A DNA stretch of 64,000 nucleotides from Nansenia antarctica (GCA_963989245.1 OZ022351.1:14911934-14975933), one strand, 5' to 3'. Positions 49,280-63,241 are shown, numbered from the stretch's first letter. The notes: a model not told the origin generated them from the sequence alone. Translations and numbers: made by a program.

Positions 49280-49307
49280 ATGTGTGTGTGTGTGTGTGTG
49301 TATGTGT

Positions 49308-49344
<37 letters not shown>

Positions 49345-49402
49345 TACGTACGTGCATGTGCATGCATGTGCGTGTGCGTGTGTGTGTGGTGTGTGTGTGT
49401 GT
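49280..49402. repeat. (GT)n compound microsatellite
   Basis: GT blocks with TACG and GCAT interruptions. Confidence 0.95.
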
Positions 49403-50378
49403 TTGATGATTAACACGCTGCTTATTCCTGAGGAAGAGGAGGAAGGTGAAAACTTGTCTCTCAGCAGAGTTAGAAAGGTTACTACGCTAATTGAGCAGCT
49501 GCTCTCATTTCTTTGATGGACATTAAAACCTGGGAAACATTGTCTGGCTGGATCAAAGGGAAACCTGGTGGTAATTGCCGAAGTTACCTTCACTGATGCT
49601 GTTAAATTAACCAGACTCAACCCTTGCTTACTTTAATGGGGTTTTTTCCCACTTGTGCTCTGTTTGGTGGGGTGTAGAGGGGACGGGGGGCAGCCTTTCC
49701 TCAGAGAGGAAGACAAGAGAGGAGTCTATCAGGAACCAACCTTTGAATTACTCCCAAAACACTGAATAGACCACAGTGTAGTGGGTGACAGTGTCAAAAA
49801 TACACCTAATGATCTATGATTCAGATTGTCAAGGACAGTAGCATTGAACTTCACAAGTACCATTGTAGGAAATCCTTGCCTTTACAAAAGGTTAGGTTAA
49901 CTTGTAGCCTCTAATTGAGCCTCTTATAGTATGGATGCTTTGATCAAAACGAAAGAAATGGAGTAGAGGGAAATGATCTAGTGATGGATGTGTAGACGTG
50001 CTGTTTTTATAATGAGGTCAATGTGAACTGTGGGATTTGACTCTCTTGGGAGAATCACATAGAGGAGATGTGGTCATGTTTAGCTCTCCTCCGCTCAGGC
50101 TCTGTAAACAGGAAATGATAAGGGAAGCTGGGAGAGGGAAAAGGCATGTGTAAATGTAAGAGGGAGGCTTTTGGGAGCAGTGTCCCAATTACATAGTGAC
50201 TTGCAGGGGTGGGGTCACCAATTACACGATGATACATATGAAGGTCTGCATCACAGCTTTTTGGATAAACTTCAAGTTGCACTAATAAAAGGATGCATGA
50301 CGCATGCATGTGTGCGCTTCAGTGATTAACTGAAGTCTAACAATAGTACAATTAATATCCTTAATGTATGACGTATAT

Positions 50379-50860
50379 ATACTGAATGAAAATATAAACG
50401 CAACAATTTAGTTTTTGCTCCCATTTTTCACGAGTTGAAATCAAAGACTATGTACACAAAAGGCCTATTTCTCTCAAATTGTGTTCCCAAATTTGTTTCA
50501 ATCTGTGTTAGTGAGCACTTCTCCTTTGCCGAGATAATCCATTCACCTGACAGGTGTGGCATATCCAGATGCTGATTAGACAGCGTGATGATTGCACAGA
50601 TGTGCCTTAGGCACAATAAAAGGCCACTCTAAAATGTGCAGTTTTATCACAGCACAATGCCACAGAGCATGCAATTGGCAGGAATGTCCACCAGCTTGCG
50701 ACATCTGTGGCATTGTGCTGTGTGATTTAAACACATTTGTGAACACAATTTGAGAGAAATAGGTGTTTTGTGTATACAAAAAGTCTTAGGTCTTTCATTT
50801 TAACTTGTGACAAATTGGAGCAAAAACGAAAGTGTTGCGTTTATATTTTTGTTCAGTGTA
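50379..50860. mobile_element. Tc1-like non-autonomous element, about 480 bp
   Basis: The left end ATACTGAATGAAAATATAAA then CGCAACAA and the right end TTGCGTTTATATTTTTGTTC then AGTGTA are terminal inverted repeats. Secondary inverted repeats lie inside: TATTTCTCTCAAATTGTGTT at 50466 pairs with AACACAATTTGAGAGAAATA at 50742, and CACAATGCCACAGA pairs with TCTGTGGCATTGTG. TA lies at both flanks. No transposase is present. It matches a widespread fish Tc1-like family from memory. Confidence 0.8.
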
Positions 50861-51980
50861 TAGGAGATAGAGAGAATATATTGTATATTTGTATACAATT
50901 AACACTGAATACACCTGCAACAAGGGAAATTCTCTCAAACAAGAACGAGAGAAAAAACAACGCAGTGCGCAGCATGGGTTGGCAACTGCAGCCACGTTGG
51001 CATATTGCTATAATCCATGAAACAAGATAGCCTAACATGGGGGTGTTCGTGTGGATGCTTTTGAGGGATCTTATGTCGCTTTCCCCCCTTTACTTTGTTA
51101 CTTTGTAACAAAGTACTTAAACTTTGTTTACTACTTGGCTCCCTCTTTAATTCTGACACTGTTTGGGGTGCCTCTTTTCATAGTTGTTGTATTTGACCAA
51201 AGTTCTATTACCAATTCGATGATTTCCTCCTTGGCTCCTCCCTCTGATGAAGCTCCTCCTCTATGGGGGCGGTGATGGCAGTGTGGTCCTCTTCCTTCCT
51301 TCAAACAAGCAAACACAAGCAAACTGAGTAAATCAAGCTGACTATACAAGGATGTCATTAGGGGCTGTCTTCCATAGTTGAGATGGGTAACACTGACATT
51401 ATCCTTTAATATATGTGCTTTTTCTTGCTTGAGACACACATGGATTGACCTGATTGGTGGAGGGTTATAAGGCTGCCCTTTGTGTAGACATAATGGGGGT
51501 AACATGGTAACTAGCACAATGACAAATGATTCAACATGATTCACACACTAGAAGAGTATGCATGGCTTGTCTCGTCTTTTGTCTCGTCACAAACAGACGT
51601 AGGCTACACTAAATGCTTGCCGCTCTGCCCAAACATTAGGCAGAGCGACGCCTCGTTTAGCTAACAGGCTAGGCGGTCGGGGACGCAGGCTGCCCGTCCT
51701 CTCGGCTCGATATTAAATAAATAAGGAGCGCTCGTGTGTAAATTATTCATTAAACACGTTTTAACCTCTTCTAACAACCTTGTTAGAGCACCTCATGAGT
51801 GAAAAGTAGGGGGAAAGGAGGGAAAGACAAGGGAGGGAGAAGAGAGGAAGAGACACCATCATTCACCTGAAACTCGGAAAAAAACAGAGTACATCTCTAA
51901 GCTGCCTGAGTACTCCGTCAAGGAGGGAAGATCATTTGCCCTGACACCTCCATTGTTTCAGAGTAACGGTACACACACAC

Positions 51981-52090
51981 AAGCAGGCAAGCACGCAGGC
52001 TGGCAAGCAGGCAGGCAGGCAGGCAGGCAGGCAGGCATGCAGGCAGCCATGCAGGCAGCCAGGCACGCATGCACGCACGCACGCACGCAG
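51981..52090. repeat. (AGGC)n / (ACGC)n tetranucleotide repeat
   Basis: GCAGGCAGGCAG-type units grade into CATGCAGGCAGC and then GCACGCACGCAC units. Confidence 0.95.
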
Positions 52091-52491
52091 ACAGAGCTGT
52101 GTTTTCAGTGCATATTCATAGAATAATCACTCCAGTTGTCAGGGTGAATTATAGAGAAAAAAGGGGCGGACATGTAATGCTGGGAATGCAGTCTTGGTTT
52201 CCCTGCTGTCCTATCTCGTGTTAGACAACATGGTGACTCATCTGGGTTAAACTGCAGTTCTGCAAAGTGGATCGAAAATGCTTAAAACCAATATGATGAA
52301 ATAACTACTGAACACTAAAACCATGGACAAAAAGTCAGTAGACTAACCCACACCAATATGCCTTCTCTTTCAACAGAGTAATCCCAGAGCTGTGACAGTA
52401 CTCATTAGTGATGTATACGGTCCAAATTGAAGCTAACAGGCTTTGGCCCATGCAGAAGCCCATGAGGCCTGTGTGTTAGAGTGGAATCGGG

Positions 52492-52493
<2 letters not shown>

Positions 52494-52566
<73 letters not shown>

Positions 52567-52586
52567 ATGTGCACGTGCACGTGCGT
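52494..52586. repeat. (GT)n microsatellite
   Basis: A pure GT block to 52565 then GCATGTGCACGTGCACGTGC. Confidence 0.97.
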
Positions 52587-54901
52587 AGTAGAGACAGGGG
52601 TCAGCTTTTAAACCTCATAACACTGCATCCTTTCCAAACACACCATCAGGCTAGAATGAACAGAACAGCTCTATGACAGCTACTCTCAAGTAGCTAATCT
52701 AATTTTCACACAGTAAACACTACTGCATGACTGCTAATGCTAAGTCCCTCTTAGCACCATGGCTGATAGGACCTCTTGAGTATTGCTACAGTGGCTAGCA
52801 TGTGGAGCAGAACAGGCCATCAATATTAGCTGAGTGGCCGATGCATGAGTGGATCACAGTGGGGCTGAATAATGAGTTACAAAATTAGGCCTTTTTTTTT
52901 TTACCCACAATCCTTTGCTCCTATCACGTTCATCTTCCCAGCACTGGCATTTAGGCTACATTGGCGGCGCGACGCCTCTCCCCCTGCCATCACCGGGGCA
53001 GTAACCACCTTGCAATGTAAATGATTACACTTGTGATTAAAGCTTTCCACTTCAAACAGGCCTGTTGTTTATACAGGCCCTGATATAGCGTGGGGATAAA
53101 GACCAGGCAGAGCCAGAGCTGTGTGTTTTTCTGGGCGTGTGAATGTCATTACACCCGGGCTCTGTATAGTATTCATGATGACACACAAATGCCATTCTAC
53201 ATAAACTACGTATACAGTCCAGCTATGAGTCCCCCAGGGCAGACATGGCATACGGTAGGTAGACTGTATGGCGAATTGGACTCAAAATGATTACATTCTG
53301 TGTAGGAAATCTGCGTTCCCTTTTAGTTTTAGACCTGAAGTGAAGCTAAAAGCTTCTGAGACATTTCAGCAAGCCAACACAGGCCCTGTGTGAAATCTGT
53401 GAAATTCAAAAAGGATTTGATTCACTGAGCTTAATGTGATGAAACACACCTTTCCACATTTAATAGCGTAAAATGTCCGACACGTTTCCCTCTGGCAGAG
53501 AAAGAGAGAGCAAGGTGTTTGTATAAAACCAGGCACAGCTGCGCCGCATCCGACATTAACCTTAAAAAGCTGTCGTCTCTATTTCAGGGTAGGGGAGGGA
53601 AATTATAGGCCTCCACCTCTGCTCTGGTATTAAACTCCAATTAGTGGACTGCAGTGATGTCATGAGCAGGGGGATAATGGCCTGTAGTCAGGGGTGCTTT
53701 ACTAAACAGACTCTCAAATCCAAATCCCCCCCCCCCCAAAAGTTAGTTTATAAACTTTACAAAATAGATGGTCAGTAGGACCTTATGAGAGAGTTACTCT
53801 AAACAAAGTTATCGTGATCGAGTTTCCTAGCAAGAACTAGGCTAGACTACGACGCCTAGAACTGTTCAGTGTTCTATCATTTTGAGCACCTACCATTTTT
53901 AGCCCTGTTTATATAAAAGAGGGGGGGGGGGAACTTAGCATCTGACCTGGTTTTGGCCAACTTCACCTTGGAATCTTAACTCTGAGTCCTGACTGGGGGG
54001 TGTTCCCGAAAGAGGTCACTGAGGTATGACAAGAAAAACTCCATTTGACCTCCTCTGACCCCGCTGAAGACAAGTGGGAGGAGTTCGTCTGGCTCTTGTC
54101 CAAACATTCACTGTCTGTCTCTGTTGCCCTCTCTCTCTCCCCCTCTATTACACTACAACAAGCTGTCTGCTAGTAGACCAAGCAACCTCTCACTCTCGCC
54201 AACCCCAGTTGAGCTCTAAGGCAAAGCAGCCTCCCTCCCGCTTGACATGCCAGTCCCTGGTTGCTCTAGTTGCTCTCGCTGCAGGGTCACTGGCAATTCA
54301 TGTCTTACAAAAGAGACCCACTTCATCTGCTCAGCCTGGGAGGGCTAACAGACGCCAGCTTTCGTTTCCTCCACTATGTGACTGAGAGCGGTATCTACTA
54401 TGTGTGAATAATGCATCGGAGCTCCGAGCCACTTCTTGAGTCAAGAAGAAGCAAGCTGCCTAAGGAGCCATGCTCACGGTCTCAACCTTAATTTTTTAGG
54501 GGGTCAGCGAGAGACTGCAGCAGAGCATCTCAGTAAAGATGACTACCCCAATAGGTTTTAAAGACAATTGAGAAAACTGCAAAAAGAAAAAAAGAAGAAA
54601 AAAGAAAATCTCTCACAGGTGAAAGGTACTAAACTTTCGCAGGAAGTGGAACAGAAACCCTGTTGGATTTAGACAAAGACGACACTTTCAGAGCCAAGCT
54701 CTGAAAACAGAAAGAGTGCAGATCAAAAGCCTGTGTGTTCCTGGCGAACGGACTCAATCAGCCGGGAGGGCCAAACAAGGGAGGATAGACAAGCACTTCC
54801 CTTTTAAATTGATCCCACTGAGACCCTCAAGGTTCCTCAGGACTAACAGAGCGATACAAATCTGGCCTCGCACATCTGAGAAGGTACTATAAAGCTCACC
54901 G

Positions 54902-54903
<2 letters not shown>

Positions 54904-54955
<52 letters not shown>
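54904..54955. repeat. (GA)n microsatellite
   Basis: Twenty-six GA units. Confidence 0.97.
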
Positions 54956-54959
<4 letters not shown>

Positions 54960-55310
54960 GGCTAGGATATAACAGGGTGGGGGGGAGACTCGTTCTCTAG
55001 GGCTTTATCCAAGCATCACTGGATATGCCAAAAGACAGAGAGCGGTAGTATCAACTATCAAACCAATCTTACATGTCTGATGATGTACTTAAACATGAGT
55101 GTATCTTTGTTCTGTCCTGTTCTGGCAGCTTAAGCCTTGGCTTAAGGGCTGGCCTGAGATCAGACTCTGGACCACGCTAGCCTGTTATCCCCTGTGCTTT
55201 GGGCTCCAAGGAACAACCATATCGCTGCAGCCCAGAGACCCAGCACTCTGCCAGACACTGCACAGTCTGCCCAGTGGCCAACACACACCACACACACTGC
55301 GGATCAAATT

Positions 55311-55333
55311 GTGTGTGTGTGTGTGTGTGTGTG
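55311..55333. repeat. (GT)n microsatellite
   Basis: Eleven GT units. Confidence 0.95.
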
Positions 55334-55757
55334 ATCTAACAAACCTATCCTCTCCTATATGAACTAATGCCACGCATAACAAATGTGATTCGGTAGTGTT
55401 GGTAATCTCTCTAGCTGCTGCTCTCTCTGTAGACACACGATGTCTACCTTTCAGAGGGGGAGCTCAGATGGTGAAGGGTCATAAGCCAGTACGTGTTGTA
55501 ACTCCATCATTGGGGCCCTTTATAGGTAGGGATTACATGGCCTCCATGGTAAAAACATGTGCACCCTCTCCGCAGGTCTAAGAGGTGGCTCTGTGAAGTA
55601 GGATCTTCTTTCGGGGAGGTGAGCTGAGGGGAGGAGATGGGGGAGGAGGTGTGAGGGAGTTGAGGTCAGGGGAGTGCTAAACTAAACTAAAGAGTCACTG
55701 GATCTATAGCATTCCAGCACACCTCCGACACTGCCAGCCGGGTGATCTGCAGTTTGA

Positions 55758-55802
55758 TTGCAAAAACGCTCTACACGAGGGGGGCAAAAACGCTCTACAC
55801 GA
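55758..55802. repeat. Tandem duplication, about 24-bp unit
   Basis: GCAAAAACGCTCTACACGA occurs twice in tandem, separated by GGGGG. Confidence 0.8.
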
Positions 55803-56739
55803 TCTACCGTCACAAGATTAGCACAGCTCATGTAGGTAAATGATACAGCATTAGGCTAACAGCTTCCACTACCATTTACAAACCAATAGGTGTGAGGCTG
55901 ACTTGCCAACAGGCATGCTTTCAAGTACAAGGACATCGCAAGGGGGCATAGGTTACGGAGCAGATGAGCAGATCATGCTTAGATTTTTCAGGTAGCGGCA
56001 GTATTTAGCTGGACTATTATTGGGTTCAGTGAAAGCACTGCACACAAGCTGTGATGGATAGCCATTGCAGGGCATGAATAACTTACAGCATCATAAATAA
56101 TCAGATCACTACTAATATCATTAAAGTGCCCCGTGGCTGACACACCCACTAATCCCTCCGCACAGTTTCTACGGCCTGCCTGTCACTCCCTATAACAAAT
56201 GCCCGAAAATCATAGCAACTATTTAACATCAATATTAAGACATTTCATTCAACTCGCTCTTCAGACGATTCATTTAATTAGTTGAATACAAATTGGGAAG
56301 AGAGGGACATTTGAGGTTACATGGCTGGGTCTCAATTGCCACAGGTAGCCTTTTCCGAGGGACTTACAGCATAGCAAATTGATTGCTGAGCAGACTCATC
56401 ATCTCATCATCTGCTAATTTTTTAGCACGAGGCGAGGGAAAAAAAGAGCCTCTATTTATACCAGCCCAGGAACAGGAGTGGGGGATTAGCTTGTCATTAG
56501 AATGAAGAGAGAAGAGTAGAATCAATTTGGGGCTTAAAAGCTGACAAACACAGTTCACTCTCTGCCTTTGGCTTCAAGCGTGCCTCTTGACAGCCCGACA
56601 GCCCAACAGCACAGTGCAGCATGTGAGGATGCGTGTGCTTGCAGGAATGGAATTTATGCAGTGACTGGTAAATAATCTACATAGCCCTCTCACCAAACGA
56701 CTATAGTCCCATCGACAATCACTGTAATGCATCGAACAA

Positions 56740-57020
56740 ATAAACGCCTGGATGACAAAAAAACTTCCTCCAGCTAAACAAGGACAAAACGGAGATAATT
56801 GTATTCGGTGCACTTGACAAAAGATTGAAAGTCAGTGCAAAACTTGATTCTCTCTCTCTTCAAACTGAAAAACAGGTCAGACATCTTGGTGTTATTCTAG
56901 ACTCCGATCTAAACGTCAACAGCCACACTAAATCAGCCTACTATCACCTGAAAAACATAACCAGAATGAGAGGTTTCATGTCCAAACAAGACCTTGAAAA
57001 GCTCATCCATGCATTTAAAT
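56740..57020 (+). pseudogene. LINE reverse transcriptase fragment (Rex1/L2-like)
   Basis: Translation gives NFLQLNKDKTEIIVFG, then KQVRHLGVILDSDLNVNSHT, then SAYYHLKNITRMRGFMSKQD, then LEKLIHAF. This is the post-catalytic part of the reverse transcriptase seen in fish Rex1/CR1-type elements. There is a frame disturbance near 56750, and homology stops at about 57020, where unrelated sequence follows. No ends or tail were recognised. Confidence 0.75.
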
Positions 57021-60000
57021 TGCCCCTATACCTGTGTGATAACTTTGTTCTTATTCTGGCGACAGAAGTGAATTGTCATGCTGTTACATAGCACATTAGC
57101 AATTACATAATAATGGGGTTGAGCAGTTTGTATTACAAAGTGGAATTGTTTGTGTAGTAACTAATCACTCAAAACCTAATTATTATGTAACAAATGTTAA
57201 TAAGTTATACTAGAGTAATTACAGTGTTACTTACTACACAGGTATCGGGGCAACTTAATTGTTAAAGATTAAACAAAATACTATACCCATCTATTTCCAC
57301 CTTTCACCCCAACCTGTATAATGGAAATGCCCTTGGAAATGTCTCGGAGGTCATAGGTTTCCCAGAATCCCTGAGAGGGAGTGGCCAGGAAGGAAACCCT
57401 TTTTCCTGGGGCTTATGCTGCCTCTCAGAATTCTCTGTTGCTCTTCCTACCGGCTCTCACTGCAACGCATCCCCCCCCCCCACCCCGACCCCCACGATCA
57501 TATGTCCGCAGCTTCGACGGGGCAAGAGGGGGGACAGGAACCACACAGGAAACTCTGTAACCCAACACAAGGAAGAATAGATTGGGGGTGGTGAAGAAAA
57601 AAAAAAAAAAAAAACTTGAACGGTAAGTAAACTTTGCAACCAGCACACCACCACATTGTATGTTGGCAGCCGGCGAGGGGCAAAGCCATACTGTCTCCAT
57701 CCGTCCTGCTTAAGCCCACGTGGTGAAGCTATCCGGTGGGTGGAAACAGCTTCCTGTGTGAAAGCTGAGTAAAAGCTGTGTGGGTTTGAGCTGCTGGCAG
57801 GTAGAGTACTCTATGATTCACTGGACTTTTACCTGCTGAAGTGTTATCTGTGATCGGGCCAATACATTGCTTCCAGGAAACTTGTGATTTAGACTATGTA
57901 AGAGAACAGTCCCTGGTTTACAGGCTTACAGGGCTTTACAAACATTTCATCATACATTGCTTACACATCGAGATCAGTATACCATTCGTAAAGTCTACCT
58001 CTGTAGAGTGGCCAGCGTACAACAATGTTGAGAAGTAAACCAGGCTAAAACGGTTGCCGACTCAGATCCCTGGTAGAAGATGTGATCATTTGCCTGTCTT
58101 GTTTATAAAGATACTCTGATAGCAGCACTATACTATAGATGTAGGATAGATTGTGACATAGGGCAGCAGTGTTTTGGCCTCTCCAGTCATCTGTGAGCTC
58201 GTGAGCCTGGAAATGATTAGGCCTCGGAGGGCAATTAGTCCTAGCATCACTGGGCTAAATATAGACAGACTTGGCAGGTCTGTTCCTGGGTCAGGTCCTT
58301 GCCGCAAACTCCTGTTTGTTCAATCTGGGCTTCATTTATTTTATACCGATGTGAACATTCCCTTAAGTCAGACAAGACAACGCAACCCAAACATGTCCGT
58401 CTATCAGGTGTCCCGAGAGACGGAACGGCGTGGGAAAAAATGCAGGAAATGTATCATAATAATTTTGAGATGTCAGGAAACTTTGGGGAAGTTCTAGTGG
58501 ATTCTGAAGGATTGGCATAATATTCAAACCTATTGGAGCCTCTAATATATTGCAGATTATCCATTAACATCTAGCACACCCATGTCTCATGTTCATAGAT
58601 TTTCATACATGTTCTCTTGACTGAATTATGTAAGAAAATCTGATCCTAGCCTATCCTAAACAGCTGAATGCTGACCACCACTACAAATGGAACCTCATCA
58701 GGGATTGATTAATATGGTTTTTAATAATAATCATGTAATTAATTGAGTGAATGCTTGCCTTCCAGCAGGCCTGCCTGATTAGAAAGGTTTACAGACCAGT
58801 TTTTCATCCACGAATTACAGTGCCCTGGCAATTCCCCCTAAATACCATAACAAATTAGTTCACAGGGACAAAAAATCCCCATGAAAAAAAAGTTAGACTG
58901 CTCCATGTGTGAGCAGCGCCAACGAAAACTCACTGTCGATCGGTTCGTCATATTGGACACATGAAAGGAATATCAGTTAGTCACCAATCTCAATCTCAAT
59001 TATTCTGATCGTAGTCCAATTGGATTGGTTCATCCCTAAACCTCATCATCCATTTCTGGGGTGAGAGAAACCCTAGCGAGATGCATCAACCAGCTAAGTG
59101 CAATATCCACCCCTCTACCAAACACAGTAGACAAGTCCATTAGGCAAGATAACAATCAAGGCCTGAATACCAATGGTTTCATAAAAGTTAGCCAGTTCAA
59201 CAAAACATGTCTTAGAAAACATGCTTTCCCATGCTGTTGTTCTGAGGAATGCAAAAAAAAAGAATGTTTCCCAACCCCTCCCCACCCCCAAGAACTAAAA
59301 TCACAGAGATTTTATCCAGGAGGTTCGCCCACTCGTTCACCTGGGACACTCTTGGCCGGTGCAGGCAAGTCAGAAGGTTATAGGAGCCTGGGAATGTTTA
59401 ACATCAAGAAAGCAATCAGAACGTAGCAAGAGCAGTGGGAATTGGGCAGGAAACATGAAGAATAACCCTTTCCTGCCTGCGAAGAAAAAAAGAGGAAACT
59501 ATTGAGGATTTGACTTATTTCTACAGTAATGTCACAGAAAGCCTTTCGGCATTTAGGTGAAGAAAAATAAATTGGGGTTTGGGGGGGGGGGGGGGGGGGT
59601 CTTAGCACTTTGCATAAACCTATACATTAAACAGACCTTTACCTACATCAGAGACTGTGTTTTTAGTTTACGCCTTATGCTGTGCTAAAAACAAAAAAAA
59701 TCCAATTCAATATCAAATTTCCCATCATTTTGGTCTCTGTACAATATGTCTTTTGCAAAATCATATAGGGAAAATGTTCTGGCAGTATACTGAACTAAAC
59801 ACTAATTACATAAGCCAGCTCAGGAAACAGAGCTTTGCTTTGTAGCCAGAGCAGAGAACACTTATCAACAGTAATTCTTGCTCTAAGTAGTGCTATGCTG
59901 TCACGTGACTACAGTGTGTAGAACACACAGGGCTGCACGATAAACCGAGAGGAGAATCACAGAAACTGGAGGCAGGACAAATACTGTCTGGTCTAGATTA

Positions 60001-62969
60001 TTTCAACAGAGACTTTAAAATGAAGATGAATGAACTACTGTAGCTACATGATGGATTCCTATTCTGAGAAGAAGGTCAAGACACTAACTAAAATGTCTTG
60101 ATGGCCTAAGTGAGTGCAGCTGACACACTTACCAAAGACACACTAGAAATAAAAAATAAAAAATAAAGCCATGAGAGAAAGGAAGCACTTAGTCAACATA
60201 CACAGTATAGGGGAAAAAATGCTTGCCTGGCCACTTGCCATATTACTGTGTGCTAGATCTATTACCCTTTGATTGTACACGATTAGAGCAAGCCACCTTT
60301 GATACCCCCAGTATCGAAGTGATGATTACACACTTAATATAGATGGGTTATATGTGTATTACTGATTCAAAGCCTGTCAAGAAACTAATAGGCTAAGCCT
60401 AGTTAACTGTCTATTAACTAATTATTAACCACCAAAAAGATTCCATCATGTAAAGTTATAAATTGTAGCCTACAACAAAAAAAGAACACATTAGCATCAC
60501 CAACGCCAAAACATCTAGTGCCAGATCTCCCTGACAACAGTCCTAGAATAAGGAAAGAACTGGAACTAAACCCCACATAAAAGAGGCTCTTTTTGGCAGA
60601 GCCTGCTGGTGATAAAATGGTGGACATGCTCAATGGACAGTTTATAAAAATGTTTGTTAATCTATCAATCACCACACGAGGAATGAGAACAATATGGTTC
60701 GGCTTCACAGCGCTTTTGGTACAGGAAATGGATCGAAGTGTGTCCTTGCAGTGACATAATTTATTGAAATAAATTCGGTTGACTTAAAATATGTATAGCG
60801 AATGCATTATGAACAGTCCTTCAGAGAGTGCCGAGATTTTACTCTTTGCTCTTTGCAACAGATGTCCCGTGTGACACAAGACAAGGGAATTAAAAAAAAA
60901 AAGGAAAGAAATGTTTCTTACGGTTTAATTTAGTCTTTCGTGAATGGAGGGATTTCCTTTTGAAGGTTGATTTGAGTGTATAGACAATTTGCGTTTGCAC
61001 TCTCTGCAAAGATTCCAATCTTAATTACTTTCTTAATTAGCTGTGATTCTCAGGGAAAACGCAGGCCTAAATCACATCCCTTTAAACAAGTGTAGGCCAT
61101 GAAAAATGTATGTCCTCCCTCCCCATGTGACACTGATTCGCAAGTCTCTTTGCTGACATTGGGGGGAAAGGCCCATCTTCAGCAAATGCAAGCTCTGGAT
61201 CTCCAACTCCAGTGTCTGTGTAGCATGACCAGATCGGCTTCTCCTTGTCCACTGCAGACTTATAGGGACACGTCTCTAGATGTATGTTTAGTGTTTTCCA
61301 ATGAAAGAGGGACGGCCTATGGAAAAGCAACATCCTGCTTTCTCTGAGCATGTGATAAATATGGTTCCTCTCCACTCATTGCTTCACGTAGCATTTCCCC
61401 AGGCAGATCAATGAAGCATTTAGCTAATCAAGGAGGAAAGCAGCCGTAGGAAGAATAAGGATAGGCTTGAGGGACTTAAGAGCCTACGTGATGAGTCAAT
61501 CCTATGTGTTTATCATTCGTTAGATAAATGGATCAGTTGGGTTATCTTTCTCATCCTCCAGAATGTATCACCACAGCATGAGAGGCGGGCCATGCCTGGT
61601 CAGGTGACCTTACATGATGGACTCAAGGTGACTTTGGAACGTGAGCATAGGCCGTCGACCCCTGAAAAGCCTCACGAGTTAAGAGCCCAGAGTGGCCATG
61701 TTGAAACAGCTTATGTGTGTTGTCTTTATAGCTCTGGAAAACAGCCCCTTCTCAGTGAGGTCTGAGAACACTGTGGACCGCCAGGGCAAAGGCTAGAGAG
61801 AGAGAGGGAGAGAGGAGAGAGAGGGAGGGGAAGGAAAGGTAAGGTCCAGCTGAGCCAGCTGCATGCTATTACTCCATTCCCCCTCCGCAGGAAATGAGCA
61901 ATCATTTAGTACTGACAGGTACATGCTGAACCTCACTATCTCTCCTCTAAAACCTACCAAATAATGCATTACAGCAGTTTAGCATTAACCTTAAGGCTCA
62001 CTTCGCGTCTTTGCCAAGGTTGGTCTCATACCTTTTGTGTGTTTTCCTCACCAGGATAAAAGATGAAGTAAGGGTGGAGGGGGGGGGGGGGCATAGTTGC
62101 CTCTGAGACAGGAAAAACATAACAGCAGACGAAAAACTCCTAAAACATCTGAAGCACTTTTCTGGTCGTGAAAAGCAGTAATTTAGAGGTCTCCTGTGAG
62201 CAGTAGAAGGTTCTAGCGTGTCCAACTTGAACTGGGGTGTAGCTGAAGGGCCTGACTTAATGCACTGCCAGGTCTCTCACTCTGTGGAGGGAGAGACAGG
62301 CCCAAAATGGCCAGCTCTGGATGTGAGGGACCTATATACTGTACACTTTCTCCACGGTGACGCTGTGAGTGAAACCACAACCAAAGGCCATTGAGAGATG
62401 GGCCCACTTCCTCTCCATCATAGCCAACAACCACAGAGCCATCACTCTCCTTCAGAACAAACAGACATACGGTAGGCGAGGTCTTTTATTTGTTTGTTTG
62501 ATTCATAGAGGCATTAAAATGTGCAACATGTAACATTCAAGCTTTCTAAAAGCTTACTAATGGTTGTAATGATGGTCTGGTTTGGTCCTGAAAGCACTTT
62601 CTAAAATGGAGTGTCCTAAGCAGTGTTACTGCCCAGGGATGTTCTAGAGGAGAGTGGACCGAGTTTCATCTTTCTGTCTCTGGTGGCTACCTCTTCTAAT
62701 CATTTGGGCATGCAGAAACACAATAACTAATGTCAAACAGTGCATGTCCATTTTGGGGGGTTATATTATCAATAGAGAGATGAACTGAATTTTGCAGCGG
62801 TGGCCAGAGGTGGCTCCTTTAAAGCCGGGTGCTCCACAGTCAGATAGACTTTCAGAGCTAAGATCAGAGAGAGAGAGAGACCTTCCTGATGTCAACGCAT
62901 AGCCTAATAGTACTGTTCAGGGTCAAAAGGACCCTGGTTGTACTGTCAGTTGTAAAAGGGCTGGGACTT
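57021..62969. other. Non-coding, no gene recognised
   Basis: Nearly 6 kb without a recognisable exon, RNA or element. Holds A-runs near 57600 and the G-run at 59581. Confidence 0.45.
59581..59599. repeat. Poly(G) run
   Basis: Nineteen guanines. Confidence 0.9.
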
Positions 62970-63025
62970 TAACACGTTAATTTCGATTAATTAATTACAG
63001 AAAGAATAACGCATTAACTTTTTTA

Positions 63026-63241
63026 ATGCATTTTAATCACACTTGTTGTTGTTGGTTGTTGTTGTTGTTGTTGTTGTTGTTGTTGCATTTGGCCAGCCCT
63101 GCCACTTCTGTCCCATGTGAGAGACTTTTCTCCCTTGCAGGCAACATAGTGCAAAAAAAGAGGGCAGCCTTGAGCTCTGAAAATGTAAACAGGCTAGTTT
63201 GTCTCAGCAACTGGCTGAAAGAGAAGAAGCAGAAGAAGTAG
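63026..63241 (+). pseudogene. hAT transposase C-terminal dimerisation segment
   Basis: A 71-codon frame reads a poly-leucine stretch made by (TTG)n, then ASPATSVPCERLFSLAGNIV, QKKRAALSSENVNRLVCLSN and WLKEKK. This is the hAT dimerisation region conserved in ZBED-type transposases: PATS, then CER-F-S-AG, then KR--L-S-NV. The DDE and zinc-finger regions are absent. The frame is intact from the microsatellite to the stop, but the ATG is fortuitous. It is best read as a transposon fossil. Confidence 0.8.
63043..63085. repeat. (TTG)n microsatellite
   Basis: About 13 TTG units in frame with the hAT remnant, giving a leucine run. Confidence 0.95.

Larger units (their letters stand above)
50861..56739. 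other. Non-coding, no gene recognised
   Basis: Contains several listed simple repeats and a short palindrome (TACTTTGTTAC...GTAACAAAGTA near 51093-51116). No exon is recognised. Confidence 0.45.

Noticed and set aside
54074..54385. 103-codon plus-strand frame
   Set aside because: No family similarity or splice context; composition matches the surrounding non-coding DNA.
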